Below the pieces are notes generated by a model. It did no database searches. It was given only the letters and a program-made list of their open reading frames with translations, and was not told where the DNA came from. A stretch of 64,000 nucleotides of DNA from Sodalis-like secondary symbiont of Drepanosiphum platanoidis (GTDB lineage Bacteria > Pseudomonadota > Gammaproteobacteria > Enterobacterales > Enterobacteriaceae). Location: the NCBI RefSeq assembly GCF_964059955.1, contig NZ_OZ060924.1:124001-188000 (forward strand), read 5' to 3'. Numbering within the stretch: position 1 is the first letter of the stretch; each line of letters opens with the position of its first letter. Shown one piece after another: positions 39,626 to 49,702 of the stretch. A program made the position numbers and the translations under genes.

Positions 39626-42172
39626 ATGAAAGAATTTTATTTTCCAAAAAAAATAGAAATTAAAGCACAAAAATATTGGGAAAAAAATAAAACATTTAAA
39701 GTTTTTGAAAATTCTCAAAAGAAAAAATATTATTGTTTATCAATGTTTCCATATCCTTCAGGAAAATTACATATAGGTCATTTAAGAAATTATACTATTG
39801 GAGACGTTATATCTCGTTATCATCGTATGTTAGGTTATAATGTATTACAACCTATTGGTTGGGATGCTTTTGGTTTACCTGCAGAAACAGAAGCTTTAAA
39901 AAATAATATAACTCCTAAAGATTGGACTAAAAAAAATATTTTATATATGAAAAAACAATTAAAAACTTTAGGTTTTTCTTATGATTGGAGTAGAGAAATA
40001 ACTACATGTGTTCCTGAATATTATAAATGGGAACAAAAATTTTTTATTAATTTATATAAAAAAGGATTAGTATATAAAAAAATGTCTTTAGTTAATTGGT
40101 GTGAATATGACAAAACAGTTCTTGCAAATGAACAAGTTATTAATAATTGTTGTTGGAGATGTGGTAATTTAATAACAAAAAAAAATATTTCACAATGGTT
40201 TATTAAAATAACAAATTATGCTAATCAGTTATTAAAAGATTTAAATATTCTAAATAAATGGCCATCTAAAGTAAAAAACATGCAAAAAAAATGGATTGGA
40301 AAATCTAAAGGAATAAAAATTATATTTAAAATTAAAAATTTAAATAAAAATATAAAAATATATACAACATACCCAGATATGTTTATGGGAATTACTTATA
40401 TTGCAATATCTATGTATCATCCATTTTCCATAAAAGAATCAAAAAAAAATATAAATATTTTTTCTTTTATAAAAAAGCAAACATTTAATATAAATACTAA
40501 AAAATATTTTAAAGAAAAAAAAAAATTAGGAATATTTTCAGGATTATATGCTATTCATCCTATTAATAAAAAAAAATTACCTATTTGGATAGTTAATTTT
40601 ATTGATTTAGATTATGGAACAGGAGCTATTATGGGAGTTCCAGCTTATAATAAAAATGATTTTGAGTTTGCTAAAAAATATAATATACCATTAATAAAAA
40701 TTTTTTGTTTTAAAAAAAATAATAAAGAAATATTATATAATTCTGGTGAATTTAATGGTTTATCTAGAAAAGAAGCTTCTAAAGCTATTATTAAAAAATT
40801 AATTAATCTTAAAATAGCAAAATATTTAACATGTTATAAATTACGTGATTGGGGAGTTTCTCGTCAACGTTATTGGGGAACTCCTATTCCAATGATTACA
40901 TTAGAAGATGGAACAATAATTCCAATAAAAGAAAATGAATTACCAATAAATTTACCAAAATTAAAATCTTTAAATAAAAATTCTTTAAAATCTTTAAAAG
41001 ATTATCCTGAATGGTTTAATATAAATTTTAATGGAAAAAAAGCATTTAGAGAAACTGATACATTTGATACATTTATAGAATCTTCATGGTATTTACATCG
41101 TTATACTTCTCCTAACTTTGAAGGAATAATAAATCCTGTATCAGCTAATTATTGGTTACCTGTAGATCAATATATAGGTGGAATTGAACATGCAACTATG
41201 CATCTTTTATATCTTAGATTTTATCATAAATTATTAAGAGATGAAGGATTATTAATAACTGATGAACCTGTTAAAAGTCTTATTTGTCAAGGTATGGTAT
41301 TAGCAGATACATTTTATTATATAAATAATAAAAATGAAAAAATTTGGGTTTCTCCAGATAATATTTTTATTACAAGAGATAAAAATGGAAAAATTATAAA
41401 AGCTATAGATAATAAAAATAATGATTTAATATATTGTGGAATGAAAAAGATGTCTAAATCGAAAAAAAATGGAATTGATCCACAAAAAATGATAGAAAAA
41501 TATGGAGCTGATACAATGAGATTATTTATAATGTTTTCAGCTCCTATTGAAATGAACTTAGAATGGAAAGAATCTGGAATAAAAGGATCTTATAGATTTA
41601 TAAATAAATTATGGAAACTTATATATCAACATATAAATAATAAATACATAAATATAAAAAATAAAATATTAGATAAAAATTATAAAAATATTAAATATAT
41701 GCTTAATAAAACTATTTTAAAAGTTACAAATGATATTAATAAAAAAAATAATTTTAATACAGCCATTTCTTCAATTATGGAATTTATAAATTTTTTATCT
41801 AAATTAAATAAAAATTCTAAAAAAATTAATTTAGTAATGCAAGAATCTTTTTCAGTTATTGTTAGAATGTTATATCCTTTTATACCACATGTATGTTTTT
41901 ATTTATGGAAATGTTTAGGTTACAATAGTAATATTGATTATGTTAAATGGCCTAAAATTAAATATAAATATCTTATAAAAGAAGAAATACTTATAGTTAT
42001 TCAAGTTAATGGAAAAGTTAGAGAAAAAATTATGGTTCCAATTAATTTTAATAAAGATAAAATAAAAAAGTTTTCATTAAAAATGAAATCAGTTAATAAA
42101 TATATATTAAATACTTCAATAAAAAAAATTATTTATGTTCCAAAAAAATTAATAAATTTTGTTACAAATTAA
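39626..42172 (+). CDS. leuS: Leucyl-tRNA synthetase, editing site altered
   Basis: Charges tRNA-Leu. 848 aa (E. coli 860). Catalytic parts are intact: PYPSGKLHIGHLRNYTIGD, the zinc module CEYDKTVL with CCWRCG, the WGTPIPM region and KMSKSKKNGIDP. The CP1 editing domain is not. Where E. coli has TTRPDT (residues 247-252), this protein reads TTYPDM at 40364-40381, giving Arg249 to Tyr and Thr252 to Met; Asp342 is Asn but Asp345 is kept (40658-40660). Post-transfer proofreading is probably weakened or lost. First gene of leuS-lptE-holA, as in E. coli; the ATG follows AAAGGA. Confidence 0.96.
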   Translation: MKEFYFPKKIEIKAQKYWEKNKTFKVFENSQKKKYYCLSMFPYPSGKLHIGHLRNYTIGDVISRYHRMLGYNVLQPIGWDAFGLPAETEALKNNITPKDWTKKNILYMKKQLKTLGFSYDWSREITTCVPEYYKWEQKFFINLYKKGLVYKKMSLVNWCEYDKTVLANEQVINNCCWRCGNLITKKNISQWFIKITNYANQLLKDLNILNKWPSKVKNMQKKWIGKSKGIKIIFKIKNLNKNIKIYTTYPDMFMGITYIAISMYHPFSIKESKKNINIFSFIKKQTFNINTKKYFKEKKKLGIFSGLYAIHPINKKKLPIWIVNFIDLDYGTGAIMGVPAYNKNDFEFAKKYNIPLIKIFCFKKNNKEILYNSGEFNGLSRKEASKAIIKKLINLKIAKYLTCYKLRDWGVSRQRYWGTPIPMITLEDGTIIPIKENELPINLPKLKSLNKNSLKSLKDYPEWFNINFNGKKAFRETDTFDTFIESSWYLHRYTSPNFEGIINPVSANYWLPVDQYIGGIEHATMHLLYLRFYHKLLRDEGLLITDEPVKSLICQGMVLADTFYYINNKNEKIWVSPDNIFITRDKNGKIIKAIDNKNNDLIYCGMKKMSKSKKNGIDPQKMIEKYGADTMRLFIMFSAPIEMNLEWKESGIKGSYRFINKLWKLIYQHINNKYINIKNKILDKNYKNIKYMLNKTILKVTNDINKKNNFNTAISSIMEFINFLSKLNKNSKKINLVMQESFSVIVRMLYPFIPHVCFYLWKCLGYNSNIDYVKWPKIKYKYLIKEEILIVIQVNGKVREKIMVPINFNKDKIKKFSLKMKSVNKYILNTSIKKIIYVPKKLINFVTN

Positions 42173-42188
42173 AATATAAATATTAATA

Positions 42189-42704
42189 ATGAATAATTTT
42201 ATTAAAATAATAATAATTTTTATAGCATATATATGTTTTGGATGTAGTTATCATATAAATAAAAATATGTATAATTTTAAAAAAATAAAATATATAATAT
42301 TAAAAAATTATAATTCAAGTGATCTTCTTATGCGTATTATTAAAAGACAAATAAAATCATATAATATATTAATTGAAGAAAATAATAATAAATTTAAAAA
42401 TAAAAAATATTTAATTTTAAAAATTAAATATTTTAAAATAAAAAAAAAATATAAATTATTTTCTATATTAAAAAAAAATGAAAATATAGAACATAATTAT
42501 ATATTTATATTAAAATTATATATTATTACACCTAATAAGAATATATATCCAATTTTAATAAAAATTAATAAAACTTTTTTTGAAAATCCATTATTAATTT
42601 TACAAAAAAATTCATCAAAAAATTTTTTATTTAAAGAAATATATAAACAAATAGCAGAAATTATTTTTAATAAAATATTAAAAATATATTCTTATATAGA
42701 ATGA
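42189..42704 (+). CDS. lptE: LPS assembly lipoprotein LptE
   Basis: Outer membrane lipoprotein that plugs and helps fold LptD. 171 aa (E. coli 193). A hydrophobic signal is followed by a lipobox, ending FGC with Cys19 as lipidation site, then SYHINKNMYNFKKI, comparable with E. coli GWHLRDTT. The rest is much diverged and Lys/Ile/Asn-rich; identity comes mainly from the lipobox and the position 16 bp after leuS and before holA, exactly as in E. coli. Confidence 0.85.
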   Translation: MNNFIKIIIIFIAYICFGCSYHINKNMYNFKKIKYIILKNYNSSDLLMRIIKRQIKSYNILIEENNNKFKNKKYLILKIKYFKIKKKYKLFSILKKNENIEHNYIFILKLYIITPNKNIYPILIKINKTFFENPLLILQKNSSKNFLFKEIYKQIAEIIFNKILKIYSYIE

Positions 42705-42735
42705 TTTATTTAATAAATAAATATTAGTAATTAAA

Positions 42736-43740
42736 ATGATAAATTTACCATTTTATAAATTAGAAAAACACTTAAATAATTATACATATAATTGTTATTT
42801 TTTATTTGGAAATAATATTTTATTTTTACAAGAAAGTCAAAATTATATTTTTAATAAATTAAAAAAAAAATTATATGAATGTACTACAATAATTTTAAAT
42901 AATAAAAATGATTGGAATTATATTTTTATGATATTTCAAACATTTAGTTTATTTTCTTATAAAAAATCTTTATTATTAATTTTACCAGAAAATGGAACTA
43001 ATAATTTAATAGATAAAAATTTAGAAATATTATCATCTTTAATACATAAAGATATTATTCTAATTATAAGATCCAATAATATTTTATCTAAAAAAGAAAA
43101 AAGAAAAAAATGGTTTAAAAATTTAAGTACTTTAAGTATATTAATAGATTGTAATAATCCTATATCTTCAAAAATATCAGAATGGATTTATAATAGAGCA
43201 AAAAATTTTAAAATAATTTTAGATAAAAATTCTTGTGATTTTTTATCTTATAATTATAATGGAAATTTGTTAGCATTAAATCAAATATTTCAACAATTAA
43301 GACAAATATATTTTAATAAAAATATTAATTTTAAAAAAATTAAAAAATTTATTATTAATTTATCATATTTTACACCAATAAATTGGACTGATGCTATATT
43401 TCTTAAAAAAATAAAATATTCTTATCATATTTTAAATAAACTTAAATTATTATCAATAGATCCTATAATTCTTCTTAGAACAATTCAGAGAGAAATATAT
43501 TTATTATTAAAAATAAAAAAAAAACTAATAAAAAATTATTCTCTTAAATATTTATTTTATAAATATAAAATTTGGAAAAATAAACAAGAAATACAAAAAT
43601 ATGCATTAAAAAATTTTAAATTTAATAAAATTAAAAAAATATTAAAATTAATGATAAAAATAGAATTAATTATAAAAAAATATAATACAGATTTAGCTTG
43701 GGAAGAACTTAATATGTTAACATATTTTTTATGTAAATAA
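42736..43740 (+). CDS. holA: DNA polymerase III delta subunit HolA
   Basis: Clamp-loader subunit that opens the beta sliding clamp. 334 aa (E. coli 343). Recognisable segments: YNCYFLFGNNILFLQES at the N-terminus, FSLFSYKKSLLLILPENG, a central KKIKKFIINLSYFTPINWTD and the C-terminal helices with LDPIILLRTIQREIYLLL and NTDLAWEELNMLTYFL. Sequence is diverged, but length, fold pattern and the leuS-lptE-holA order agree. nadD, next in E. coli, is absent. Confidence 0.88.
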   Translation: MINLPFYKLEKHLNNYTYNCYFLFGNNILFLQESQNYIFNKLKKKLYECTTIILNNKNDWNYIFMIFQTFSLFSYKKSLLLILPENGTNNLIDKNLEILSSLIHKDIILIIRSNNILSKKEKRKKWFKNLSTLSILIDCNNPISSKISEWIYNRAKNFKIILDKNSCDFLSYNYNGNLLALNQIFQQLRQIYFNKNINFKKIKKFIINLSYFTPINWTDAIFLKKIKYSYHILNKLKLLSIDPIILLRTIQREIYLLLKIKKKLIKNYSLKYLFYKYKIWKNKQEIQKYALKNFKFNKIKKILKLMIKIELIIKKYNTDLAWEELNMLTYFLCK

Positions 43741-43992
43741 TTTAATTATTTATTTTAAATAAATATCATATAATTTTTATCATAAATATTTAATTATTAA
43801 ATATAAATTTAACTTTTAATTAATTTATAAATTATAAAATAAATAATTTTAATTTAAAAATTTACTTAATATTTTAAAAAATAAATAATTTATTAAAATT
43901 ATTAAATATAATAAATATTTTTAAAAAAATACTATATTTTTTAAAATTATTTAATTTTTATAAATAATTAATAATACTATGGATTTTATAAA

Positions 43993-44277
43993 ATGATAAT
44001 TATAAATGCAAAAATAAGAAAAGATATAGGCAAATCTTCTAATAAAAGATTACGATTATTAAATCAAATACCAGCAATTATATATGGAAAAAATATAAAA
44101 CCTTTAAAAATTAAATTTTGTTATAATATTATTTCTAATAATAAATATAAAAATGATTTTTATAAAAATTTCTTTATTATAAAAATTAATAAAAAAGAAA
44201 TAAAAGTAAAAATTCATTCAATACAATATCATCCATTTAAAGATAAAATTATTCATTTTGATTTTATTTATATTTAA
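43993..44277 (+). CDS. rplY: 50S ribosomal protein L25
   Basis: Binds 5S rRNA. 94 aa, the E. coli length, without the CTC extension of other bacteria. Conserved: INAKIRKDIGKSSNKRLR, IPAIIYGKNIKPL, INKKEIKVKIHSIQYHPFKDKI and the terminal HFDFIYI. The ATG has TATGGA upstream. It stands alone between holA and yajR. Confidence 0.94.
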   Translation: MIIINAKIRKDIGKSSNKRLRLLNQIPAIIYGKNIKPLKIKFCYNIISNNKYKNDFYKNFFIIKINKKEIKVKIHSIQYHPFKDKIIHFDFIYI

Positions 44278-44511
44278 TTTTTATAAAAAAATAAATAATT
44301 TTAAATTTAAAATATTTAATAATATTTAATTGCTAATTTTAATAAATGTTTTAAAATTAAATTATTTTAATATTTATTTTTTTTAAATTTAACATAAAAC
44401 AAATAATTTTAATTATAAATTTTATTTAATATTATTAAATTTTTTATAAAAAAATTATATATAATATTAAAATTTTTAATAAATTTAAATATTTATGAGA
44501 AATAAAAATAA

Positions 44512-45669
44512 ATGAATTACATGGAAATACGTGCCTCTATAGGTTTATCATTTGTTATATTTTTACGTATGGTTGGTATATTTATTACAATGCCAATTTT
44601 AAGTATATATGGAATGACTTTATATGGAAATAACAAGTATCTTATTGGAATTTCTATAGGAATATATGGACTTATACAATCTATTTTTCAAATTCCTATG
44701 GGATTTCTTTCTGATTTTATAAAAAGAAAATTAATTATTAATATAGGTTTATTATTATTAATAATAGGAAGTATAATAAATGCTATAACAAATAATATTT
44801 GGGGTTTTATAATAGGAAGAGCATTACAAGGATCTGGAGCAATAACAAGTGTTATTATGGCATTACTTTCTGATTTAGTTTCTAAAAAAAATCAAACAAA
44901 ATCTATGTCATTTATAGGAATAAGTTTTGCATTATCATTTATAATTGCTTTTATATTAAACCCTATAATAATAAATATTTTTGGTATAAAATCAATTTTT
45001 TGGTTTGTATCTTTTTTATCTTTTGTAGCAATTATAATAGTTATATATATAGTTCCTAATCCTTTAAATAAAATAAATAAATTTAATGAATTTAAAATAA
45101 AAAATTTATATAAAATATTTATAAATAAAAAATTATTAAAAATAAATTATAATATATTTTCTTTACATGCTATATTATCTTCAAATTTTATATCAATACC
45201 TATTATTATGAATAAATATTTTTTATATAAAATAAATCAATGGAAAATTTATTTATTTATTTTAATAATATCTTTTATAATTAATTTTTTATTTACTATA
45301 TATTTTAAATTTAAAAAAAATTTTAATAAAATATTTTTATTAATAATAATATTTTTATTTTTTTCAGAAATTATATTATTTTTTAATAAAAATAAAATTG
45401 AATTATTATTAGGTTTACAATTTTTTTTTATATCATTTACTATATTAGAAGTATTATTGTCATCTATGATAATAAGAAAATCTAATAAAAAATATAAAGG
45501 AATATCTATGTCATTATATTCTTCAAGTCAATTTTTAGGATTAGCTATAGGAGGAATATCTAGTAGTTATTTTTTTAATATAAAAAATATTAATTTAGTA
45601 TTTATTGTTGGAGTTATTATTTCTTTTATATTAATAATTATTAATATAAAAAATATTTATAAAAATTAA
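44512..45669 (+). CDS. yajR: MFS transporter YajR without its C-terminal domain
   Basis: Twelve-helix major facilitator. It matches E. coli YajR along the membrane part: FLRMVGIFITMPILSIYGM, GIYGLIQSIFQIPMGFLSD, the motif GRALQGSGAITSVIMALLSDL and SQFLGLAIGGISS. The protein is 385 aa against 454: the cytosolic ferredoxin-like YAM domain that follows the last helix in E. coli is entirely missing. Substrate unknown; an efflux role is usually assumed. The start ATG at 44512 follows TATGAGAAATAAA. Confidence 0.9.
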   Translation: MNYMEIRASIGLSFVIFLRMVGIFITMPILSIYGMTLYGNNKYLIGISIGIYGLIQSIFQIPMGFLSDFIKRKLIINIGLLLLIIGSIINAITNNIWGFIIGRALQGSGAITSVIMALLSDLVSKKNQTKSMSFIGISFALSFIIAFILNPIIINIFGIKSIFWFVSFLSFVAIIIVIYIVPNPLNKINKFNEFKIKNLYKIFINKKLLKINYNIFSLHAILSSNFISIPIIMNKYFLYKINQWKIYLFILIISFIINFLFTIYFKFKKNFNKIFLLIIIFLFFSEIILFFNKNKIELLLGLQFFFISFTILEVLLSSMIIRKSNKKYKGISMSLYSSSQFLGLAIGGISSSYFFNIKNINLVFIVGVIISFILIIINIKNIYKN

Positions 45670-45803
45670 AATATTTATTTTTTAAAGTTTAAAATATTTT
45701 AATAAAAAATATTTATATAATTTTTTAAAAAAAATAAATATTATTACATTTATTTATAAATAATTTATAAAATATTAATTAAAAAATTAAGACAATTAGA
45801 TAT

Positions 45804-46685
45804 ATGAAAAAAAAATTTTTATTAGTTGATGGTTCTATTTATTTATATAAAGCATATTATTCTGCTCCTTTTTTAAAAAATTCTTTAAAAAAACCTTCTG
45901 GAGCTATATTTATTATGATAAATATGCTTAAAAAATTATTTATAAAATATAATCCACAATATTTTTTAATTGTTTTTGATGCAGGTGGTAAAACATTTAG
46001 ACATAAATTATTTTTTAAATATAAATCAAATAGATCTTCTATGCCTGAAAATCTTAAAAAACAAATTAAACCTTTGTATTCTATTTTAAAATCTATTGGG
46101 TTACCATTAATATCAATTAATGGTATAGAAGCTGATGATATTATTGGTACTTTAGCTATAAAAGCACAAAATAATAATTTTGATGTTTTTATTAATACTG
46201 ATGATAAAGATATGGCTCAATTAGTATCTAAAAATATTAATATTATTAGTATTAATAATAATATACTTTTTAAATCTAAAGATATAAAAAAAAAATTTGG
46301 TATAAATCCTTCATTAATAATAGATTATTTATCTTTAGTTGGAGATGATTCTGATAATATTCCAGGAGTTTTAGGTATAGGAAAAAAAACTGCTATATAC
46401 TTATTAAATACAATAGGAAATATTAAAAACATATATAAATTTTTAGATAAAAATAAAAAATTAAATATAAGTAAAAATAAATTTATAAAAAAAACATTAA
46501 TTAAAAATAAAAAAATAGCTTTTTTATCTTATAAATTAGCAAAAATAAAAACAAATATTTCATTAAAATTTAATATTGAAAAATTTATTATAAAAAAACC
46601 TAATATTAAAAAAATAATATTTTGGTGTAATTATTTTGAATTTAATTCTTGGAAAAACAATATTAAAAAAATTTTATTTATTTAA
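45804..46685 (+). CDS. polA: DNA polymerase I reduced to its 5'-3' exonuclease domain
   Basis: 293 aa, corresponding to the first third of E. coli PolA (928 aa). Metal ligands of the 5' nuclease are intact: Asp in LLVDGSIYLYKAY, VFDAGGKTFRHK, GIEADDIIGTLA, TDDKDMAQL and GDDSDNIPGVLGIGKKTA. The reading frame ends cleanly after EFNSWKNNIKK, before any proofreading or polymerase sequence, and the next gene starts 46 bp later, so both are deleted. It should still remove RNA primers and flaps; gap filling must be done by another polymerase. It neighbours engB, as in E. coli. Confidence 0.95.
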   Translation: MKKKFLLVDGSIYLYKAYYSAPFLKNSLKKPSGAIFIMINMLKKLFIKYNPQYFLIVFDAGGKTFRHKLFFKYKSNRSSMPENLKKQIKPLYSILKSIGLPLISINGIEADDIIGTLAIKAQNNNFDVFINTDDKDMAQLVSKNINIISINNNILFKSKDIKKKFGINPSLIIDYLSLVGDDSDNIPGVLGIGKKTAIYLLNTIGNIKNIYKFLDKNKKLNISKNKFIKKTLIKNKKIAFLSYKLAKIKTNISLKFNIEKFIIKKPNIKKIIFWCNYFEFNSWKNNIKKILFI

Positions 46686-46730
46686 ATATTTTTTTAAAAA
46701 ACTATTTTTAATATTATTAAGGTATTTATT

Positions 46731-47384
46731 TTGTTAAATTCATTAAATTATAAAAATATTAACTTTATATCTAGTTATTTAAATATTAACGATCTTCCAA
46801 TAGATAATTTTATTGAAATTGCTTTAATTGGTAAATCTAATGTAGGAAAATCAAGTATTTTAAATATTTTATCAAACAAAAAAAATCTTGCTAAATTTAG
46901 TAAAACACCTGGAAGTACTGAATTTATTAATTTATTTGAAATTTCTGAAAAAATACGTATTATAGATCTTCCTGGATATGGTTATTTAAAAAATTTTAAA
47001 AAAAAAAATAAAATACAAAATTTATTAAATTTATATTTAAAATATAGAAAAAATTTAAAAGCTTTAATTATTTTAATTGATATTCGTCGTTTTATTAGTT
47101 ATAAAGATAAAAAAATTTTATTATGGGCAAAATATTATAAAATTCCATTTTGTATTTTTTTAACAAAATCAGATAAATTTTCTAAAAAACAATCTAAAGA
47201 AAAATTATATAAAATAAAAAAATTAATAAATAATTATTTTAATGATTATTATATAAATATAAATATTTTTTCTTCATTTAATAAAATTGGTTTAAAATTT
47301 TTAAAAAAAATAATAAATATTTGGTATCAAGATATTTCTTTTTATTCATCAATAGAATTAATTAGAAAATCTCCAAAAATTTAA
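46731..47384 (+). CDS. engB: Ribosome biogenesis GTP-binding protein EngB (YihA/YsxC)
   Basis: Small GTPase needed for large-subunit assembly. 217 aa (E. coli 210). G motifs: GKSNVGKSSILN near residue 34, TPGSTEFINLFE, DLPGYGY and TKSDKFSKKQ. The start is TTG at 46731 with AAGG nine bases upstream; alignment of LNYKNINFISS with E. coli LNYQQTHFVMS supports it. The Spot 42 RNA gene found between polA and this gene in E. coli is absent. Confidence 0.94.
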   Translation: MLNSLNYKNINFISSYLNINDLPIDNFIEIALIGKSNVGKSSILNILSNKKNLAKFSKTPGSTEFINLFEISEKIRIIDLPGYGYLKNFKKKNKIQNLLNLYLKYRKNLKALIILIDIRRFISYKDKKILLWAKYYKIPFCIFLTKSDKFSKKQSKEKLYKIKKLINNYFNDYYININIFSSFNKIGLKFLKKIINIWYQDISFYSSIELIRKSPKI

Positions 47385-47420
47385 TTTTTAAAAAAAAATA
47401 AAATTTATAAAAATTTATAA

Positions 47421-48773
47421 TTATTTCATAGTTATAAATTCTTCTGATGAAGTTGGATGAATTGGCATAGTTTTATTAAAATCTTTTTTTTTAGCACCCA
47501 TTTTTATAGCAACTGAAAATCCTTGAAGTATTTCATCCATTCCATATCCAATACCATGTAAACCAATTATTTTTTCTTCTTTTCCATAACAAATTAATTT
47601 AAAAAAAGATAATTGTTTATTTTTTGTAATAGATGTATACATAGAAATAAATGAAGATTTATATATTTTAATTAATTTTTTTCCATATTTTATAATAGCA
47701 TTTTTTTCTGTTAAACCAATTGATCCAATTGGAGGATCACTAAAAATAACTGTAGGAATAAGTTTATAATTTAAATAAGCATTTTTATTATTATTAAATA
47801 ATCTTTCTGATAAAATTCTTCCTGAAGATATTGCTACTGGAGTTAAAGCAATAGATTTTGTATTATCTCCAAGAGCATAAATATTTGAAATACTAGTATT
47901 TTGAAATTTATCTACATATATATATCCATTTTTATTAGTTTTTATACCAATTTTATTTAAATTTAAATTTTTTGTCATAGGAGATCTTCCAATAGCCCAA
48001 AGAATTTTATCAATTTTAAATTTTTTATTATTCTTTAAAATTAATGTAAAAGTATTATCAGAATTTTTTATTACTTCTTTAGGTTTAGAATTTGTAAATA
48101 ATGATATGCCTTCATTTATCATTGTATTAACTAATACATCTACTATAGATGAATCAAATTTTTTTAAAGGTTTTTTATTACGAATAAATAATAAAACTTT
48201 TACACCTAACTTATTTAATAAATTTGCTATTTCTATAGCTATATATCCAGCTCCAACTATTGCTATATTTTTTGGAAGACTTTTTAATTTAAAAAAATCA
48301 TCTGAATTTATTCCATATTGTGATCCAGGAATATTAATTTTTTTTGGTTTACTTCCAGTAGAAATTAATATATGATCAGAAGTAATTTTTTTATTATTAA
48401 TTATTAATGTATTAGAATTAAAAAATTTTGCAAATCCTTTAATTATTTTTATTTTATTTTTATAAAATATTTTTTTATAATGTTTATTAATTTTCTTTAT
48501 ATAAATATCACGATTTTTAATTAAAACAGACCAATTAAATGATTTTTTTTTTATAAAAAAACCATAATCATTAGAGTATTTATTAAAAACGTCAGAAATT
48601 TGTGCTGCATACCACATAATTTTTTTTGGTACACATCCTAAATTAACACAAGTTCCTCCAATATTTTTAGCTTCAATAATTGCACATTTTTTATTATATA
48701 TTGATGCTCTATTAATTGATGCAATACCACCACTTCCTGCTCCAATTACAACATAATTATAATGTTTATTCAT
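47421..48773 (-). CDS. gorA: Glutathione reductase
   Basis: NADPH-dependent flavoenzyme that keeps glutathione reduced. 450 aa, as in E. coli. FAD-binding GAGSGGIAS near the N-terminus, the redox pair Cys42 and Cys47 in GGTCVNLGCVPKK, the NADPH-binding VGAGYIAIEIANLL, NIYALGDNT and the C-terminal active-site HPTSSEEF. It serves GrxC and GrxD in this window. The start ATG at 48773 follows TTGGAT. Confidence 0.96.
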   Translation of the reverse strand: MNKHYNYVVIGAGSGGIASINRASIYNKKCAIIEAKNIGGTCVNLGCVPKKIMWYAAQISDVFNKYSNDYGFFIKKKSFNWSVLIKNRDIYIKKINKHYKKIFYKNKIKIIKGFAKFFNSNTLIINNKKITSDHILISTGSKPKKINIPGSQYGINSDDFFKLKSLPKNIAIVGAGYIAIEIANLLNKLGVKVLLFIRNKKPLKKFDSSIVDVLVNTMINEGISLFTNSKPKEVIKNSDNTFTLILKNNKKFKIDKILWAIGRSPMTKNLNLNKIGIKTNKNGYIYVDKFQNTSISNIYALGDNTKSIALTPVAISSGRILSERLFNNNKNAYLNYKLIPTVIFSDPPIGSIGLTEKNAIIKYGKKLIKIYKSSFISMYTSITKNKQLSFFKLICYGKEEKIIGLHGIGYGMDEILQGFSVAIKMGAKKKDFNKTMPIHPTSSEEFITMK

Positions 48774-49702
48774 GATAATCCAATATTAATTAAAAAAATA
48801 TTTAATAAAATTTTAAAAAATTAATTAAAAATTTATATTTAAATGATTTTATTTATAGTTTATTATAAATTAATAAATATGTAATTTATTCATTTAATTT
48901 TATATTTTTTATTTTAAATATTTTTTAAAATTATATGATTAATTATATAATTTATTTTTTAAATAAGTAATTAATATTTATATAAATATAAATTATTTTA
49001 ATTTATTAATTAATATTTATTAATATATAAAATATATTATAAATAATTTTATCATATTAATTATTATTTAAATATTTATTTCTAATAAAAATTAAAATAT
49101 ATTTTTATTTATTAATTTATATTTATATAAATGTTTTAAATAAAAAAATTATTTAAAAAATTAAAATTATTATTCCATTATAAATAAAATTTTTTTAATA
49201 AATATAATTTTAATTACTATATATAAATATTTTAATAATTTATAAAATAATTAAAATTAAAAAAATAATATAAAATATAATAAAATTTTTATATAAAAAA
49301 TTATATATTTTTTTTAATAAATATAATTTTAATTATCATTTTTATTTATTATTATTTAATATTAATTATATTTAGTTTTTTTATATAAATAAAATTATTA
49401 ATATTTAATTTAAATTAATTTTATAAAATAAAAAATATTATTATTTAATAATAAAAAAATAAAATTTATATAAAAATATTAATTAATAATAAAAAAAATA
49501 AATTATAAAATTTATTTTAAAAAATATTATTAATATAAGTTTAATTATAGATTTATAAAATATAAAATTTTTTTAATTAGAATTAATTTATATGTATAAT
49601 AATTTAATAATATTTTTATTTAAAATAAATATAATATATAATTTTAATTTTATTAAATTTTAATAAATTTATTATAATATTAATTATGGCATTTATAATT
49701 TT
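48774..49702. other. Long divergent gorA/msbA spacer
   Basis: 929 bp without any recognisable gene, among the longest empty stretches here. It is almost pure A/T. It carries a 27-bp direct repeat (49190-49216 and 49309-49335). A TATAAT at 49595-49600 with TTTAAT 17 nt upstream could be an msbA promoter, but such boxes are frequent by chance in this composition. Confidence 0.5.
49190..49335. repeat. 27-bp direct repeat in the gorA-msbA spacer
   Basis: The same 27-nt word, starting with seven T then AATAAATATAATTTTAATTA, occurs at 49190-49216 and 49309-49335, 119 bp apart. It may be the trace of a tandem duplication or slippage, or a pair of binding sites upstream of msbA. Confidence 0.6.

Noticed and set aside
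49595-49600. TATAAT before msbA as a promoter
   Set aside because: TATAAT-like words occur throughout such A/T-rich spacers, and the paired -35 is weak; not reliable enough to annotate.
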